Assembly: GCF_044068515.1 (NCBI RefSeq)
Contig: NZ_JBIPKI010000018.1
Location: 1-39,784, forward strand
Source of the DNA: Desulfurivibrio sp044068515
GTDB lineage: Bacteria > Desulfobacterota > Desulfobulbia > Desulfobulbales > Desulfurivibrionaceae
Reading direction: 5' to 3'
Length of the DNA stretch: 39,784 bases
The notes under the pieces are model-generated. The model did not search any database. It was not told where the DNA came from and was given only the letters and a program-made list of their open reading frames with translations. Positions 24,261 through 32,664 of this stretch are shown here, one piece after another (within the stretch, counting starts at the first letter, position 1; each line of letters begins with the position of its first letter). The position numbers and the translations under genes are program-made.

Positions 24261-24755
24261 ATGAAAAGCTTGTGTTTGGTGCGCCATGCCCGGGCGGGCT
24301 GGAAGAGTGGGGTGGCAAGCGATTTTGAGCGACCGCTTGACCCGCAGGGCAGGGAGGATGCCGCGCTGATGGCCCGGCGCCTGCGCGATTATGCCTTTTG
24401 GCCCGAAGTGCTGGTGGCCAGCCCGGCCACCCGGACCCGCGAGACCGCGGCGATTTTTGCGCAAGCCTTGGGTTGTTCCGCGGCAAACATCGCCTTTGAT
24501 GAGGAGATTTACACCACCGACCTGGAGGGACTGGTCACCATTCTGCGCGGCCTGCAGGAAGATAGCGCCCGCGCCCTGCTGGTCGGCCACAACCCTTTCA
24601 TCACCATCCTCGCCGAATGGCTGAGCGGGGAGCGCCTGCATACTATCCCGCCCTGCGGCCTGGTGGCCCTGGAGTTTCCCGACCTCATCAGCTGGCAGGA
24701 AATAGCGCCGGCCAGCGGCAGGATGCTCTTTTACGACCATCCCGGCAAGCAATAA
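24261..24755 (+). CDS. sixA: Phosphohistidine phosphatase SixA
   Basis: A 164-residue histidine-phosphatase-superfamily protein. The catalytic motif is LVRHARAGW (His9 region; SixA proteins use RHA where mutases use RHG), followed by SPATRTRETA and the second catalytic histidine in VGHNP. SixA removes phosphate from phosphohistidine, for instance in HPt or phosphotransferase proteins. The start at 24261 lacks a strong ribosome binding site. The gene converges on the J-domain gene with a 23-base gap. Confidence 0.88.
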   Translation: MKSLCLVRHARAGWKSGVASDFERPLDPQGREDAALMARRLRDYAFWPEVLVASPATRTRETAAIFAQALGCSAANIAFDEEIYTTDLEGLVTILRGLQEDSARALLVGHNPFITILAEWLSGERLHTIPPCGLVALEFPDLISWQEIAPASGRMLFYDHPGKQ

Positions 24756-24778
24756 AGACCAGCCCCGGGACGCCCCCG

Positions 24779-25144
24779 TTATGGCCTGCCGTCCCCCGGG
24801 CCCCAGATGGGATCCTGGTCGAACTGGTGGTGGAGGCGCGCTTCCGGATTCTGACGGAAAAATTCCTCCTGGCTGAAGGAGAAGCTGTAACTGTTAACGT
24901 AGTCGGTGAGAATCCGATAAGCGGCGTTGATCCGCCGGATCAGAGCCTGGTCGCCGCCGGGGACGCTCTGCGCTTCACCGGTGGTGGCGGGGGCCGGTGG
25001 ATTATCATGGCGCTCCCGGGGACCGCCACTGTCCGGGTGATAACGTTTTACCAGTTCCCGGTGGCGTTGCTTGATTTCGGCCAGGGTTGCCTGTTCGCCG
25101 AGGCCGAAAATCTCCAGTGCTTGCCGAAGTTCAAGATAGGTCAT
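24779..25144 (-). CDS. J-domain (DnaJ-like) protein
   Basis: A 121-residue protein with an N-terminal J domain. Helix II ends in the HPD signature (RELVKRYHPDSGG, around residues 30-42), followed by a short Pro/Ala-rich linker and helix III/IV-like LIRRINAAYRILTDY. J-domains stimulate the ATPase of Hsp70/DnaK. There is no glycine-rich region or zinc finger, so it is a small type III co-chaperone. An unusual insert of about 25 residues separates helix II and III. It lies 73 bases downstream of the zinc-ribbon gene on the same strand. Confidence 0.88.
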   Translation of the reverse strand: MTYLELRQALEIFGLGEQATLAEIKQRHRELVKRYHPDSGGPRERHDNPPAPATTGEAQSVPGGDQALIRRINAAYRILTDYVNSYSFSFSQEEFFRQNPEARLHHQFDQDPIWGPGDGRP

Positions 25145-25217
25145 GGCCTTCCTGGTTGGGGAACGCTGGGTCGGCCCTGGTTATGAGTCAGGGCTAAATT
25201 TGCTCCCCTTGCCGGTC

Positions 25218-25409
25218 TCACAGGGACTCGGCCTTGCAGAGGTTTTTTTCGCTGACCGCCACCCGTCCGCATTTGCGGCAGTAATAGCTGCCGTTGGCGA
25301 TCAGATCTTTATAGGCCTGGGGGCTATTCTGCAACAGGCCGTTTTTAATCATTTTGCAGAGACTGTTGTCACTCTCTTTGCTCTTATGCTCTTTTTTCCC
25401 CGCCCCCAT
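25218..25409 (-). CDS. 63-aa zinc-ribbon-like hypothetical protein
   Basis: A small basic protein. The start is ATG at 25409, with a strong AAGGAG nine bases upstream; the frame is open further upstream but that part is unlikely to be translated. The C-terminus has YYCRKCGRVAVSEKNLCKAES, a CxxC pair with a third cysteine that resembles half of a zinc ribbon, and there is another cysteine in SLCKMIKNGL. I recognise no named family. It is upstream of the J-domain gene and may be cotranscribed with it. Confidence 0.72.
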   Translation of the reverse strand: MGAGKKEHKSKESDNSLCKMIKNGLLQNSPQAYKDLIANGSYYCRKCGRVAVSEKNLCKAESL

Positions 25410-25820
25410 CGCCTTTATCTCCTTTTTGCAGTTGGTTATCAAATATTTAATCTTTTCCCGGCGACAACGCAAGTGCTCTTCCTCCCGCGCAAGCCGGTCG
25501 AGATTGACCGCCAGGGCTTGCCAGCCAAGCCTTCAGGGCAGGCCCCAGGCCAATAAAATCCATTTTTCTCGGTCCAGCCGGTTGGCGAAGATGTTTTATT
25601 CTTTTATTTTCGCCGGCGAAATGCTAATTATCCAAGATTGCTTTTTCCTCGTTGGTTTTTTAGGTTGCCAGCGCGTTTAGGCCAACTCTGAAAGCCCCGT
25701 TTCGCCTCATCTTGACCCGGGCCCGGGACCAGGGACGAGTTGGCCGTCAGTTGGGAAAGTTGCTCCAGCAGTTGGGAAATTGGGCTGAACAGTTAAATTT
25801 TTCGGACAAAGGATTACCCC
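25410..25820. other. 411-base region between the divergent zinc-ribbon and trpB2 genes
   Basis: It should hold the promoters of both divergent genes. No coding frame looks real. It contains the 14-base perfect palindrome TTTCGCCGGCGAAA at 25608-25621 in an AT-rich flank, which could be an operator. On the minus strand, TTGCGT and TAAATA 17 bases apart lie about 60 bases before the zinc-ribbon start, a weak promoter candidate. No Trp leader peptide or T-box was seen. Confidence 0.4.
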
Positions 25821-27167
25821 ATGAGACAGAAGCATATCGATTTGCCCGCCGACCAGCAGATCAACCGTTGGTACAACGTAATCGCCGACATTCCCAACGG
25901 CCTGGCACCGCCACTGGATCCGGCCACCGGTCAACCCATCGGCCCCGACAAGATGGGGGCCATCTTCCCCATGGGTTTGCTCGAGCAGGAGATGAGCGGG
26001 GAGAGATGGATCGATATTCCCGAGGAAATTCTCGATATCTGGCAAATCTGGCGGCCTTCACCCCTGATCCGGGCAACCTTCCTCGAAGAGGCCTTGGGGA
26101 CCAAGGCCAAAATTTATTACAAATACGAAGGGGTCTCGCCCTCCGGCAGCCACAAGACCAACAGCGCCGTGGCCCAGGCCTACTACAACAAACGGGAAGG
26201 GGTCAAGCGCCTGGCCACTGAAACCGGCGCCGGCCAATGGGGTTGCGCTCTTTCCTTCGCCGCCCAAAAGTTCGGCCTGGATTGCAAGGTTTACATGGTT
26301 CGGGTTTCCTACGACCAGAAGCCTTACCGCAAGGTGATGATGAACGCATACGGGGCCGAGATCGTCGCCAGCCCCAGCCCCGACACCCCCACCGGCCGGG
26401 AAATTCTGGCCCGGACTCCCGATACTGACGGCTCTTTGGGAATCGCCATCAGCGAAGCCCTGGAAGACGCAGTTTCCCGGGATGACACCAAGTACGCCCT
26501 GGGCTCGGTTTTGAACCATGTCTGCCTCCACCAGTCGGTGATCGGCCTGGAGGCCAAGAAGCAGTTGGCCATGGTGGGAGATTATCCCGACGTGATCATT
26601 GGCTGTTGCGGCGGCGGCTCCAACTTCGCCGGTCTGGCCGCTCCCTTCGTTCCCGACAAGCTGGAAGGGCGCAAGCTGCGTCTGCTGGGGGTGGAGCCCA
26701 CCTCCTGCCCGACCTTGACCAAGGGCAGTTGCGCCTACGATTTCGGCGATGTTTCCCAGCGTACTCCTTTGCTTTACATGTACACTCTGGGCCACAACTT
26801 CATGCCGCCGGGAATTCACGCCGGAGGCCTGCGTTATCACGGCATGGCTCCGGTAATCAGCGCCCTGATGCGGGAAAACCTGATGGAAGCGGTGGCTCTC
26901 CACCAGCTGGAGTGTTTCGAGGCCGGCACCCTCTTCGCCCGCACCGAGGGGATTATCCCGGCGCCGGAATCATGCCACGCGATCCGGGCGGCGATCATCG
27001 AGGCCACCCGTGAGCCCAACCGGCCCCAGACCATTCTGTTCAACCTCTCCGGTCACGGCCTGCTGGACCTCTCCAGCTATGAAAAATACTTTGCCGGCCA
27101 GCTGGAGAACTACGAACTGCCCGATGCCGCCATCGCCGAGGCCACCAAAAACCTGCCCAAGCTTTAA
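25821..27167 (+). CDS. trpB2: Tryptophan synthase beta-like protein TrpB2
   Basis: PLP enzyme of the TrpB2 type (TIGR01415), which condenses indole and serine to tryptophan and often acts without TrpA as an indole-salvage enzyme. The 448-residue protein is longer than TrpB1 (about 395) because of its N-terminal extension (PADQQINRWYNVIADIPNGL). The PLP lysine lies in SGSHKTNSAVAQAY (about residue 112), the phosphate-binding loop is CCGGGSNFAGLA, and EGIIPAPESCHAI is the C-terminal signature. AAAGGA precedes the ATG. No other trp gene is nearby, which fits the salvage role, though TrpB2 can also replace TrpB1 in the pathway. Confidence 0.95.
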   Translation: MRQKHIDLPADQQINRWYNVIADIPNGLAPPLDPATGQPIGPDKMGAIFPMGLLEQEMSGERWIDIPEEILDIWQIWRPSPLIRATFLEEALGTKAKIYYKYEGVSPSGSHKTNSAVAQAYYNKREGVKRLATETGAGQWGCALSFAAQKFGLDCKVYMVRVSYDQKPYRKVMMNAYGAEIVASPSPDTPTGREILARTPDTDGSLGIAISEALEDAVSRDDTKYALGSVLNHVCLHQSVIGLEAKKQLAMVGDYPDVIIGCCGGGSNFAGLAAPFVPDKLEGRKLRLLGVEPTSCPTLTKGSCAYDFGDVSQRTPLLYMYTLGHNFMPPGIHAGGLRYHGMAPVISALMRENLMEAVALHQLECFEAGTLFARTEGIIPAPESCHAIRAAIIEATREPNRPQTILFNLSGHGLLDLSSYEKYFAGQLENYELPDAAIAEATKNLPKL

Positions 27168-27196
27168 GCAAAAGCAGTCAAGAGCAGCTTTTGCTT
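27166..27196 (+). terminator. Stem-loop overlapping the trpB2 stop codon
   Basis: AAGCAAAAGC (27166-27175) and GCTTTTGCTT (27187-27196) are perfectly complementary, and the left arm begins inside the TAA stop codon. There is no T run of its own, but a terminator hairpin follows two bases later. It could stabilise the 3' end or form part of a tandem terminator. Confidence 0.4.
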
Positions 27197-27197
27197 C

Positions 27198-27237
27198 AAG
27201 GCGGCCTTCTCCTTAGCTGGGGAGAGGCCGCCTTTTT
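27198..27237 (+). terminator. Intrinsic terminator of trpB2
   Basis: AAGGCGGCC (27198-27206) pairs with GGCCGCCTT (27226-27234). The inner arms CTCC/GGGG continue the stem with a small bulge, and TTT follows. It lies between the convergent trpB2 and HD-GAF genes. A strong hairpin, with a moderate T tract. Confidence 0.8.
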
Positions 27238-27365
27238 CGTTGATGAACGTTAAGAAAGGTCGAGTTTGCCCAGGATTTTCCCACCGGGAAGGGGTGGCGT
27301 CACTGGGGTGAACCCGGCAGTTTTGTTCAGGTCTGTTGAGGCCAGGCTGTAGCGACGGCGGGAGG

Positions 27366-29027
27366 TTACTCTTTTTTTTCGGGCATGGACACTTCGCTGA
27401 GGGCGGTGGCGATCAGGTTGGCGATCACGGTAAGGATCTGCAGGTCATGTTCATTGAAACTGCCGTTGGTTTTATTGACCGCTTCCAAGACCCCGAGGCA
27501 GGTTCCGTTAACCCGCAGGGGGACGGCCAGCAGCGAGCGGGTGGCGGAGTTCAGGCCGGCGTCGACGGTGCTGTCGAAACGCTGGTCGCTGAGGACGTTG
27601 GCGGCGATGGCCGGTTTGTCGTTGCTGTAGACCCAACCGGCCAGACCTTTGTCCACCGGGACGCTGCGGCTCCCAAAACGTCCGGCCCGGGGCCCCCCGG
27701 GGGAGGCGATCAGCATCTCGTTGCGGTTCGGGGTGGCCAGCATGATGGAACCGTTTTCGCAACTGAGCAGCTGGTTGAGCAACTCCATAATCTTGACCAG
27801 CATCCAGGGGCCCCGGCCCAGGTGCTGGGCCATGACGCTGATCTGCAGCAGGGTCCGCAGCTCGATGGTGTCCAGATTCTCCAGCAACTGGTCCGGCAGG
27901 TTTTGCTGCAAAAGGCCATGGGCCAACGCGGTGGGCTGCACCGCATCCATCTCCAGGAGCATGTCGCCCAGGTTGTCGCCGGTGGTCTGGGCATTCAGCC
28001 ACTGCAGCAGCATGGTTGCCTTGAGCTGGTCCGCGTCCGGCTTTAATGCTCCCGAATTACGGACCTGTCTTTGCCGTTCCAGGGCCCCGAGCAGCTGGCG
28101 GTCGTTGATCAAACCCAAGCCCTTGAGAACGTCCCCCAGGCGGTGCCACTGGTAGCGGGAACCGAGCAGGTGGCTGGAAAGATTGGCGGCGATGTTCTCA
28201 TGGTAGGGATTGCGGCCGGCCCCGAAATAAACGGTCAGGTAGTGATCCATGTGACCGAATTTGGCCAGGCGGGGGGCCACGAACTGTTCATAAAAATCGA
28301 TGATGCCGTCCCGAATTTCCTGGGCCGACTGATAAATCTGGGTCCGGCCCCCCGGGGTGCCATTCTGGGCCAGGTGTTCGTACATCTCTGAAAATTCAGT
28401 GAAAAGGCCGTCTATTTTTTCGATATAACGGCTGTCGGCGATCTGGGCGATCAGATCGGCGGTGGGAATCATCCGGGCGGCGGCCAGCTCCTGTTCATCG
28501 CGAAAAAGATGGTCCAGGTCCCGTTCGTTCTGATAGTCGGTAAAGGCCATGGCGGCCGGGACGAAGACGGCGGCCCGCTCGGGCCAGCCGGCCTGGCGGA
28601 GATAATTTTCCGCCAGCTCCATTCCCCTCTGCACATGGGTATCGGTAAGTTTGCCGCCCTGGCCCTCCCGGTCGCCCTTGTCCTTAATGTAACCGGAGTC
28701 ATGGAAAATCCCCGCCGCCACGGCGGCGCAGTACAACTCTTCGTCAAATTTATTGGCGGGGTGGGCCCGGTTCCAGCCGGCCGCGATCCTGGCCACGGCC
28801 ACCGCCGCGTCCACGGCATGGGAAAAATCGTGATAGGCGACCTCGCAGGCCTCATGGCTGGGCCAGCGGCCGGCATAGAGATCGGCCACGTCCTGCAGCA
28901 TTTTTTTCAGGCGGGGATGAATTCGGCCATACTCTTCCCTGGTGACGGCGTAGAGCAGTTCGAGATCGGCGGAGCGGGGTTTGCTGCTACTCGGGCCGGC
29001 GGCGGCTGTCCGTTTTTTGGCGACCAT
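27366..29027 (-). CDS. HD-domain phosphohydrolase with C-terminal GAF domain
   Basis: A 553-residue cytoplasmic protein. The N-terminal part has a metal-dependent HD domain arranged like class I cyclic-nucleotide phosphodiesterases: YHDFSHAVDAA (His66, Asp67, His70) and GIFHDSGYIKD (His109, Asp110), then MAFTDYQNERDLD. A middle region of about 130 residues is predominantly helical. The last 175 residues form a GAF domain (CENGSIMLATPNRNEMLIAS, then VPLRVNGTCLGVLEAVNK), probably binding a small ligand or sensing redox state. This suggests a ligand-regulated phosphodiesterase, substrate unknown (cAMP, cGMP or other). The start at 29027 has a weak AGG site. It is monocistronic, convergent with trpB2 and divergent from leuC. 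Confidence 0.82.
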   Translation of the reverse strand: MVAKKRTAAAGPSSSKPRSADLELLYAVTREEYGRIHPRLKKMLQDVADLYAGRWPSHEACEVAYHDFSHAVDAAVAVARIAAGWNRAHPANKFDEELYCAAVAAGIFHDSGYIKDKGDREGQGGKLTDTHVQRGMELAENYLRQAGWPERAAVFVPAAMAFTDYQNERDLDHLFRDEQELAAARMIPTADLIAQIADSRYIEKIDGLFTEFSEMYEHLAQNGTPGGRTQIYQSAQEIRDGIIDFYEQFVAPRLAKFGHMDHYLTVYFGAGRNPYHENIAANLSSHLLGSRYQWHRLGDVLKGLGLINDRQLLGALERQRQVRNSGALKPDADQLKATMLLQWLNAQTTGDNLGDMLLEMDAVQPTALAHGLLQQNLPDQLLENLDTIELRTLLQISVMAQHLGRGPWMLVKIMELLNQLLSCENGSIMLATPNRNEMLIASPGGPRAGRFGSRSVPVDKGLAGWVYSNDKPAIAANVLSDQRFDSTVDAGLNSATRSLLAVPLRVNGTCLGVLEAVNKTNGSFNEHDLQILTVIANLIATALSEVSMPEKKE

Positions 29028-29222
29028 GAAAACCTGCTCTGGGCTGGGGTAATCTGGCTCGGATCGGAATTCCGTTCAAAGTGCCTTGATAATGCTAAGT
29101 ATGGTAATGGCTCCGGCGGTAATGGTCAATCTTGTTGTGCGTTTAACATTCGGCCGCTGCTTAGCGGTTGCCAATCTCGGGCTTTATGGGTAATAAGAGG
29201 CCATTGTGCGCCCCGTTTCAAG

Positions 29223-29247
29223 CCGGGCCGGTGCAGGTCCGGCCCGG
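29223..29247 (+). repeat. Perfect hairpin upstream of leuC
   Basis: CCGGGCCGG (29223-29231) and CCGGCCCGG (29239-29247) are perfectly complementary around a 7-base loop, 55 bases before the leuC start. There is no T tract, so it is not a classical terminator. It could be a leader structure or an operator. No leucine-rich leader peptide was found. Confidence 0.5.
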
Positions 29248-29301
29248 GACCGGGAACTGACATTGCGACCAACCATTCCCACGCTTTAGATGGAGGAATA
29301 A

Positions 29302-30612
29302 ATGGGACAGACCATTGTTGAGAAAATCTTCGCCGCCCATCGCCGCGATACTCCCACGCCGGAGAACATGATTCTCGATCTGGACGTGGTGATGTGCCAT
29401 GAAATCACGACCCCGATCGCCATCACCGACTTGGAGGCCCGGGGGATGGACCGGGTTTTCGATCCCGACAAGATCAAGGCGGTGATCGACCATGTCACCC
29501 CGGCCAAGGACTCCAAGACCGCCACCCAGGGTAAAATCATCCGGGACTGGGCCCGGCGCCACAAGATCCGGGACTTTTTCGATATCGGCCGCAACGGGGT
29601 CTGCCATGCCCTTTTTCCGGAAAAGGGCTTTATCCGGCCCGGTTACACGGTGATCATGGGCGATTCCCACACCTGTACCCACGGAGCTTTCGGCGCATTC
29701 GCCGCCGGAGTGGGGACCACCGACCTGGAAGTGGGGATCTTGAAAGGGGTCTGTTCCTTTCGCCTGCCCAAAACCATTCGGATCACCATCACCGGCCAGT
29801 TGTCGGCCGGGGTTTACGCCAAGGACGTGATTCTGCATATCATCAAGGAAATCACGGTCAATGGGGCCACCGACCGGGTGATCGAGTTCGTTGGTCCGGT
29901 GGTGGATGAAATGAGCATGGAAGCGCGGATGACCATCTGCAACATGGCCATCGAGGCCGGCGCCACCTGTGGCATCTGCTTGCCGGACCGGACCACGGCC
30001 GAGTATCTCTGGCCTTTTATCCAGGACGATTATGACTCCATCGAGGAGGCAGTGGCCGCATTCAAAAAATGGCACTCCGATGCCGACGCCGTTTACGAGC
30101 AGGAACTCCATTTTGACGTTTCCGGCCTGGTTCCCCAGGTCACCTTCGGCTTCAAGCCCGACGAAGTCAAGGATATCACCGAGATGGAAGGGGTTCCGGT
30201 GGATCAGGTCTATATCGGTTCCTGCACCAACGGGCGGATCGAGGATCTGCGGGAAGCGGCCCGGGTCCTCAAGGGGCGGAAAATCTCGGACCAGGTCCGG
30301 GCGATTCTGGCGCCGGCCACCCCCAAGGTGTATTCCCTGGCCCTGGAAGAGGGCCTGCTGAAGATTTTCCAGGAAGCAGGATTCTGTGTCACCAATCCCA
30401 CCTGCGGGGCCTGCCTGGGGATGAGCAGCGGGGTCCTGGCCGAGGGCGAGATCTGTGCCTCCACCACCAATCGCAACTTCAACGGCCGGATGGGCAAAGG
30501 GGGGATCGTCCACCTGATGAGTCCCCTGGCCGCCGCCGCCGCCGCCGTGGCCGGGCATATCACCGACCCGCGCCTGTTTATCGGCCAGCAGGCCGCCGGC
30601 GTCGCCTCTTAG
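29302..30612 (+). CDS. leuC: 3-isopropylmalate dehydratase large subunit LeuC
   Basis: Isomerises 2-isopropylmalate to 3-isopropylmalate through a [4Fe-4S] cluster, with LeuD as partner. The 436-residue protein is of the shorter bacterial/archaeal LeuC (HacA) type. Cluster ligands lie in YIGSCTNGRIEDL (about residue 312) and in the closely spaced CGACLG near residue 370. GDSHTCTHGAFGAFA and GTTDLEVG are aconitase-family active-site motifs. GGAGG precedes the ATG. leuD follows after 163 bases. leuA is not present in the window, and leuB is far away on the opposite strand. Confidence 0.96.
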   Translation: MGQTIVEKIFAAHRRDTPTPENMILDLDVVMCHEITTPIAITDLEARGMDRVFDPDKIKAVIDHVTPAKDSKTATQGKIIRDWARRHKIRDFFDIGRNGVCHALFPEKGFIRPGYTVIMGDSHTCTHGAFGAFAAGVGTTDLEVGILKGVCSFRLPKTIRITITGQLSAGVYAKDVILHIIKEITVNGATDRVIEFVGPVVDEMSMEARMTICNMAIEAGATCGICLPDRTTAEYLWPFIQDDYDSIEEAVAAFKKWHSDADAVYEQELHFDVSGLVPQVTFGFKPDEVKDITEMEGVPVDQVYIGSCTNGRIEDLREAARVLKGRKISDQVRAILAPATPKVYSLALEEGLLKIFQEAGFCVTNPTCGACLGMSSGVLAEGEICASTTNRNFNGRMGKGGIVHLMSPLAAAAAAVAGHITDPRLFIGQQAAGVAS

Positions 30613-30775
30613 GGCGCTCAAAACGGGCGCAACGGGGGGCACCAGGCTCTGGCGGCCCGGCGGAAATTCGACCCTCCAAGCCATTGGGCATGAACGGGCA
30701 GGGAGGCCGGCGCCGAATCGGGTCCGGCCGTTCCGGCCCGATCTTCATATTTTGATCTGAGAAGGAGTTAAAGCA

Positions 30776-31291
30776 ATGAAGAAATTCGGAGGTCAGGCCC
30801 TTTTTCTTGATCGCAGCGATATCAATACCGATGAAATCATTCCGGCCAAATATTTGACCGAAAACACCAAGATTGCTTTGCAGCCCTACGTGCTGGAGGA
30901 TCTCAAGCTGGGCGGCTTCGATCCGGCCCGCGATCTGGCCGGCAAAAAGGTCATCGTCAGCCGGGCCAACTTCGGCTGCGGCTCCTCGCGGGAACACGCG
31001 GTCTGGGTTTTTGAGGTCAACGATATCAATACGGTGATCGCCCAGAGCTTCGCCCGCATATTCCGCCAGAACATGTATAACTGCGGCATGCTGGCCATTG
31101 AACTGCCGGCCGCCGATATCGACACCCTTTTCAGCCTCGGCGGAGAGGTGGAGATCGAAGTGGACCTGGCCGGGGGCAAGATCAAGGCCCGGGGGGAGCG
31201 CGAGGCCGAATTTTCCTTCACCCTCAATGAGTTCGACCGCAAACTGGTGGCCGCCGGCGGTTGGCTCAATTACGCGGACCAGCATTATTGA
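30776..31291 (+). CDS. leuD: 3-isopropylmalate dehydratase small subunit LeuD
   Basis: The 171-residue swivelling-domain partner of LeuC. It has the conserved DRSDINTDEIIPAKYLT start region and the NFGCGSSREHAVWVFE motif that contributes to the active site and substrate specificity. AAGGAG is well placed before the ATG at 30776. Length matches the short type that goes with this LeuC. Its TGA overlaps the TTG start of the following rRNA methyltransferase gene, so translation of the two is coupled. Confidence 0.95.
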   Translation: MKKFGGQALFLDRSDINTDEIIPAKYLTENTKIALQPYVLEDLKLGGFDPARDLAGKKVIVSRANFGCGSSREHAVWVFEVNDINTVIAQSFARIFRQNMYNCGMLAIELPAADIDTLFSLGGEVEIEVDLAGGKIKARGEREAEFSFTLNEFDRKLVAAGGWLNYADQHY

Positions 31292-32664
31292 GCGGGTCGG
31301 CTGCCCGGGAATTAACGGTCACCATTGAAAAAATCGTGGCCGGCGGGTTGGGGCTGGGGCGGCTCGCCGACGGCTGCACGGTCCTGGTGCCGCAGGTCCT
31401 GCCGGGGGAAATGGTGCGGGTTGGCGTGCGCCGCCGCCATCGCCGCCACCTGGAAGCCGAAGTCAAGGAGCTGTTAACCCCGGCTCCCGAACGCCGGTCG
31501 CCACCCTGTCCCTGGTATGGCCGTTGCGGCGGCTGCGATCTGCAGCATGCCGACTATCCCAGCCAGGTGGCGCGCAAACAGGAAATTCTCGCCGAGCTGC
31601 TGCAGCGCAGCGGTCTTGGCGCCGCGGTGCTGCCGGTTTTGGCGTTTCCCCTGGCGGCTACGGCCGAATTCCACTACCGGCAGCGGATCCGCCTGCAGGT
31701 CGAGGAGGGCCGGACCGGTTTTTTTCGGACCGGTTCCCACCAATTGCAGGAAGTCGAGGCCTGCCTGCTGGCCCGGCCGGAAATCAACGCGGCCTGGGCG
31801 GCCTTGCGCGATCATGCCGGCTGGCGCCTGCTGGCCGGCCAGTGCACGGCCCTGGAAATCAGCCTGGATCCCGCCAGCCGCCAGGTGGTTCTGCTTCTGC
31901 ACCATCGCCGCCGGCCGCGTCCGGCGGAGCGGCAGGCGGCCTGGCGGCTTTGCCGGGAGTTGTCCGTCCTCAAGGGCTTGGGCTTTCTGCCGGCCGATCA
32001 CGCGGCCGGCCCTTTTTTTGATCGTCAGGCCGGCCCCGAAGGCCGCCGTGAGCCGGATCAGTTGCGGCTCCACTATGTCCTGCCCGCCGAACTGGCCGGG
32101 AGTTCTCTGACCCTGGGGGTTGAACCTGCCGGCTTCAGCCAGGTCAACGAAGAGCAGAACCGGCAGCTGCTGCGCCTGTTGCTCGAGCTGCTCAAGCCTG
32201 GCGGCGATGAGATCCTGGCCGATCTCCACTGCGGGATGGGCAATTTCTCTTTACCCTTGGCCCTGCGGGTCAGAGAGGTTTACGGGGTGGACCTGCAGGC
32301 CGCCGCCATCCGCGGAGCCCGGCGCAATGCGGCCGCCAACGGCATTGCCAATTGCCGTTTCAGCCGGGCCCAGGCCCGGCAAGGCCTGGCCGACCTGGTT
32401 GCCGCCGGCATCCGGCCGGACATCCTGCTCCTCGACCCGCCCCGGACCGGCTGCCTGGACCTGGTCCGCTCCCTGGCCGAGCCGCTGCCGCCCCGCATAG
32501 CCATGATCTCCTGTGATCCGGCCACCATGGTCCGCGATCTGGGCCATCTGGCGGCCCGGGGTTACCGGGTCGCGGCCATGCGCCTGGTGGACATGTTCCC
32601 CCAGACCCACCACCTGGAAACCATTACCCTGCTGCTTAATGACCGGGTCCGGAATCCGGCTTGA
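31288..32664 (+). CDS. rlmD: 23S rRNA (uracil-C5) methyltransferase, RlmD/RumA type
   Basis: SAM-dependent enzyme of the TrmA/RlmC/RlmD family, methylating uracil-5 in RNA. The start is the TTG at 31288 overlapping the leuD stop (TTGA). It gives 458 residues beginning with the TRAM-like RELTVTIEKIVAGGLGLGRL. The [4Fe-4S] ligands are Cys74, Cys80 and Cys83 in CPWYGRCGGC, with a fourth near residue 160. The SAM motif is LHCGMGNFSLPLA, and the catalytic cysteine sits in ISCDPATMVRDL, close to the family's SCNPATLARD. The target could be U1939 (RlmD) or U747 (RlmC); length and cluster favour RlmD. The 3' end overlaps the convergent carboxypeptidase gene by 29 bases. Confidence 0.9.
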   Translation: MSGSAARELTVTIEKIVAGGLGLGRLADGCTVLVPQVLPGEMVRVGVRRRHRRHLEAEVKELLTPAPERRSPPCPWYGRCGGCDLQHADYPSQVARKQEILAELLQRSGLGAAVLPVLAFPLAATAEFHYRQRIRLQVEEGRTGFFRTGSHQLQEVEACLLARPEINAAWAALRDHAGWRLLAGQCTALEISLDPASRQVVLLLHHRRRPRPAERQAAWRLCRELSVLKGLGFLPADHAAGPFFDRQAGPEGRREPDQLRLHYVLPAELAGSSLTLGVEPAGFSQVNEEQNRQLLRLLLELLKPGGDEILADLHCGMGNFSLPLALRVREVYGVDLQAAAIRGARRNAAANGIANCRFSRAQARQGLADLVAAGIRPDILLLDPPRTGCLDLVRSLAEPLPPRIAMISCDPATMVRDLGHLAARGYRVAAMRLVDMFPQTHHLETITLLLNDRVRNPA

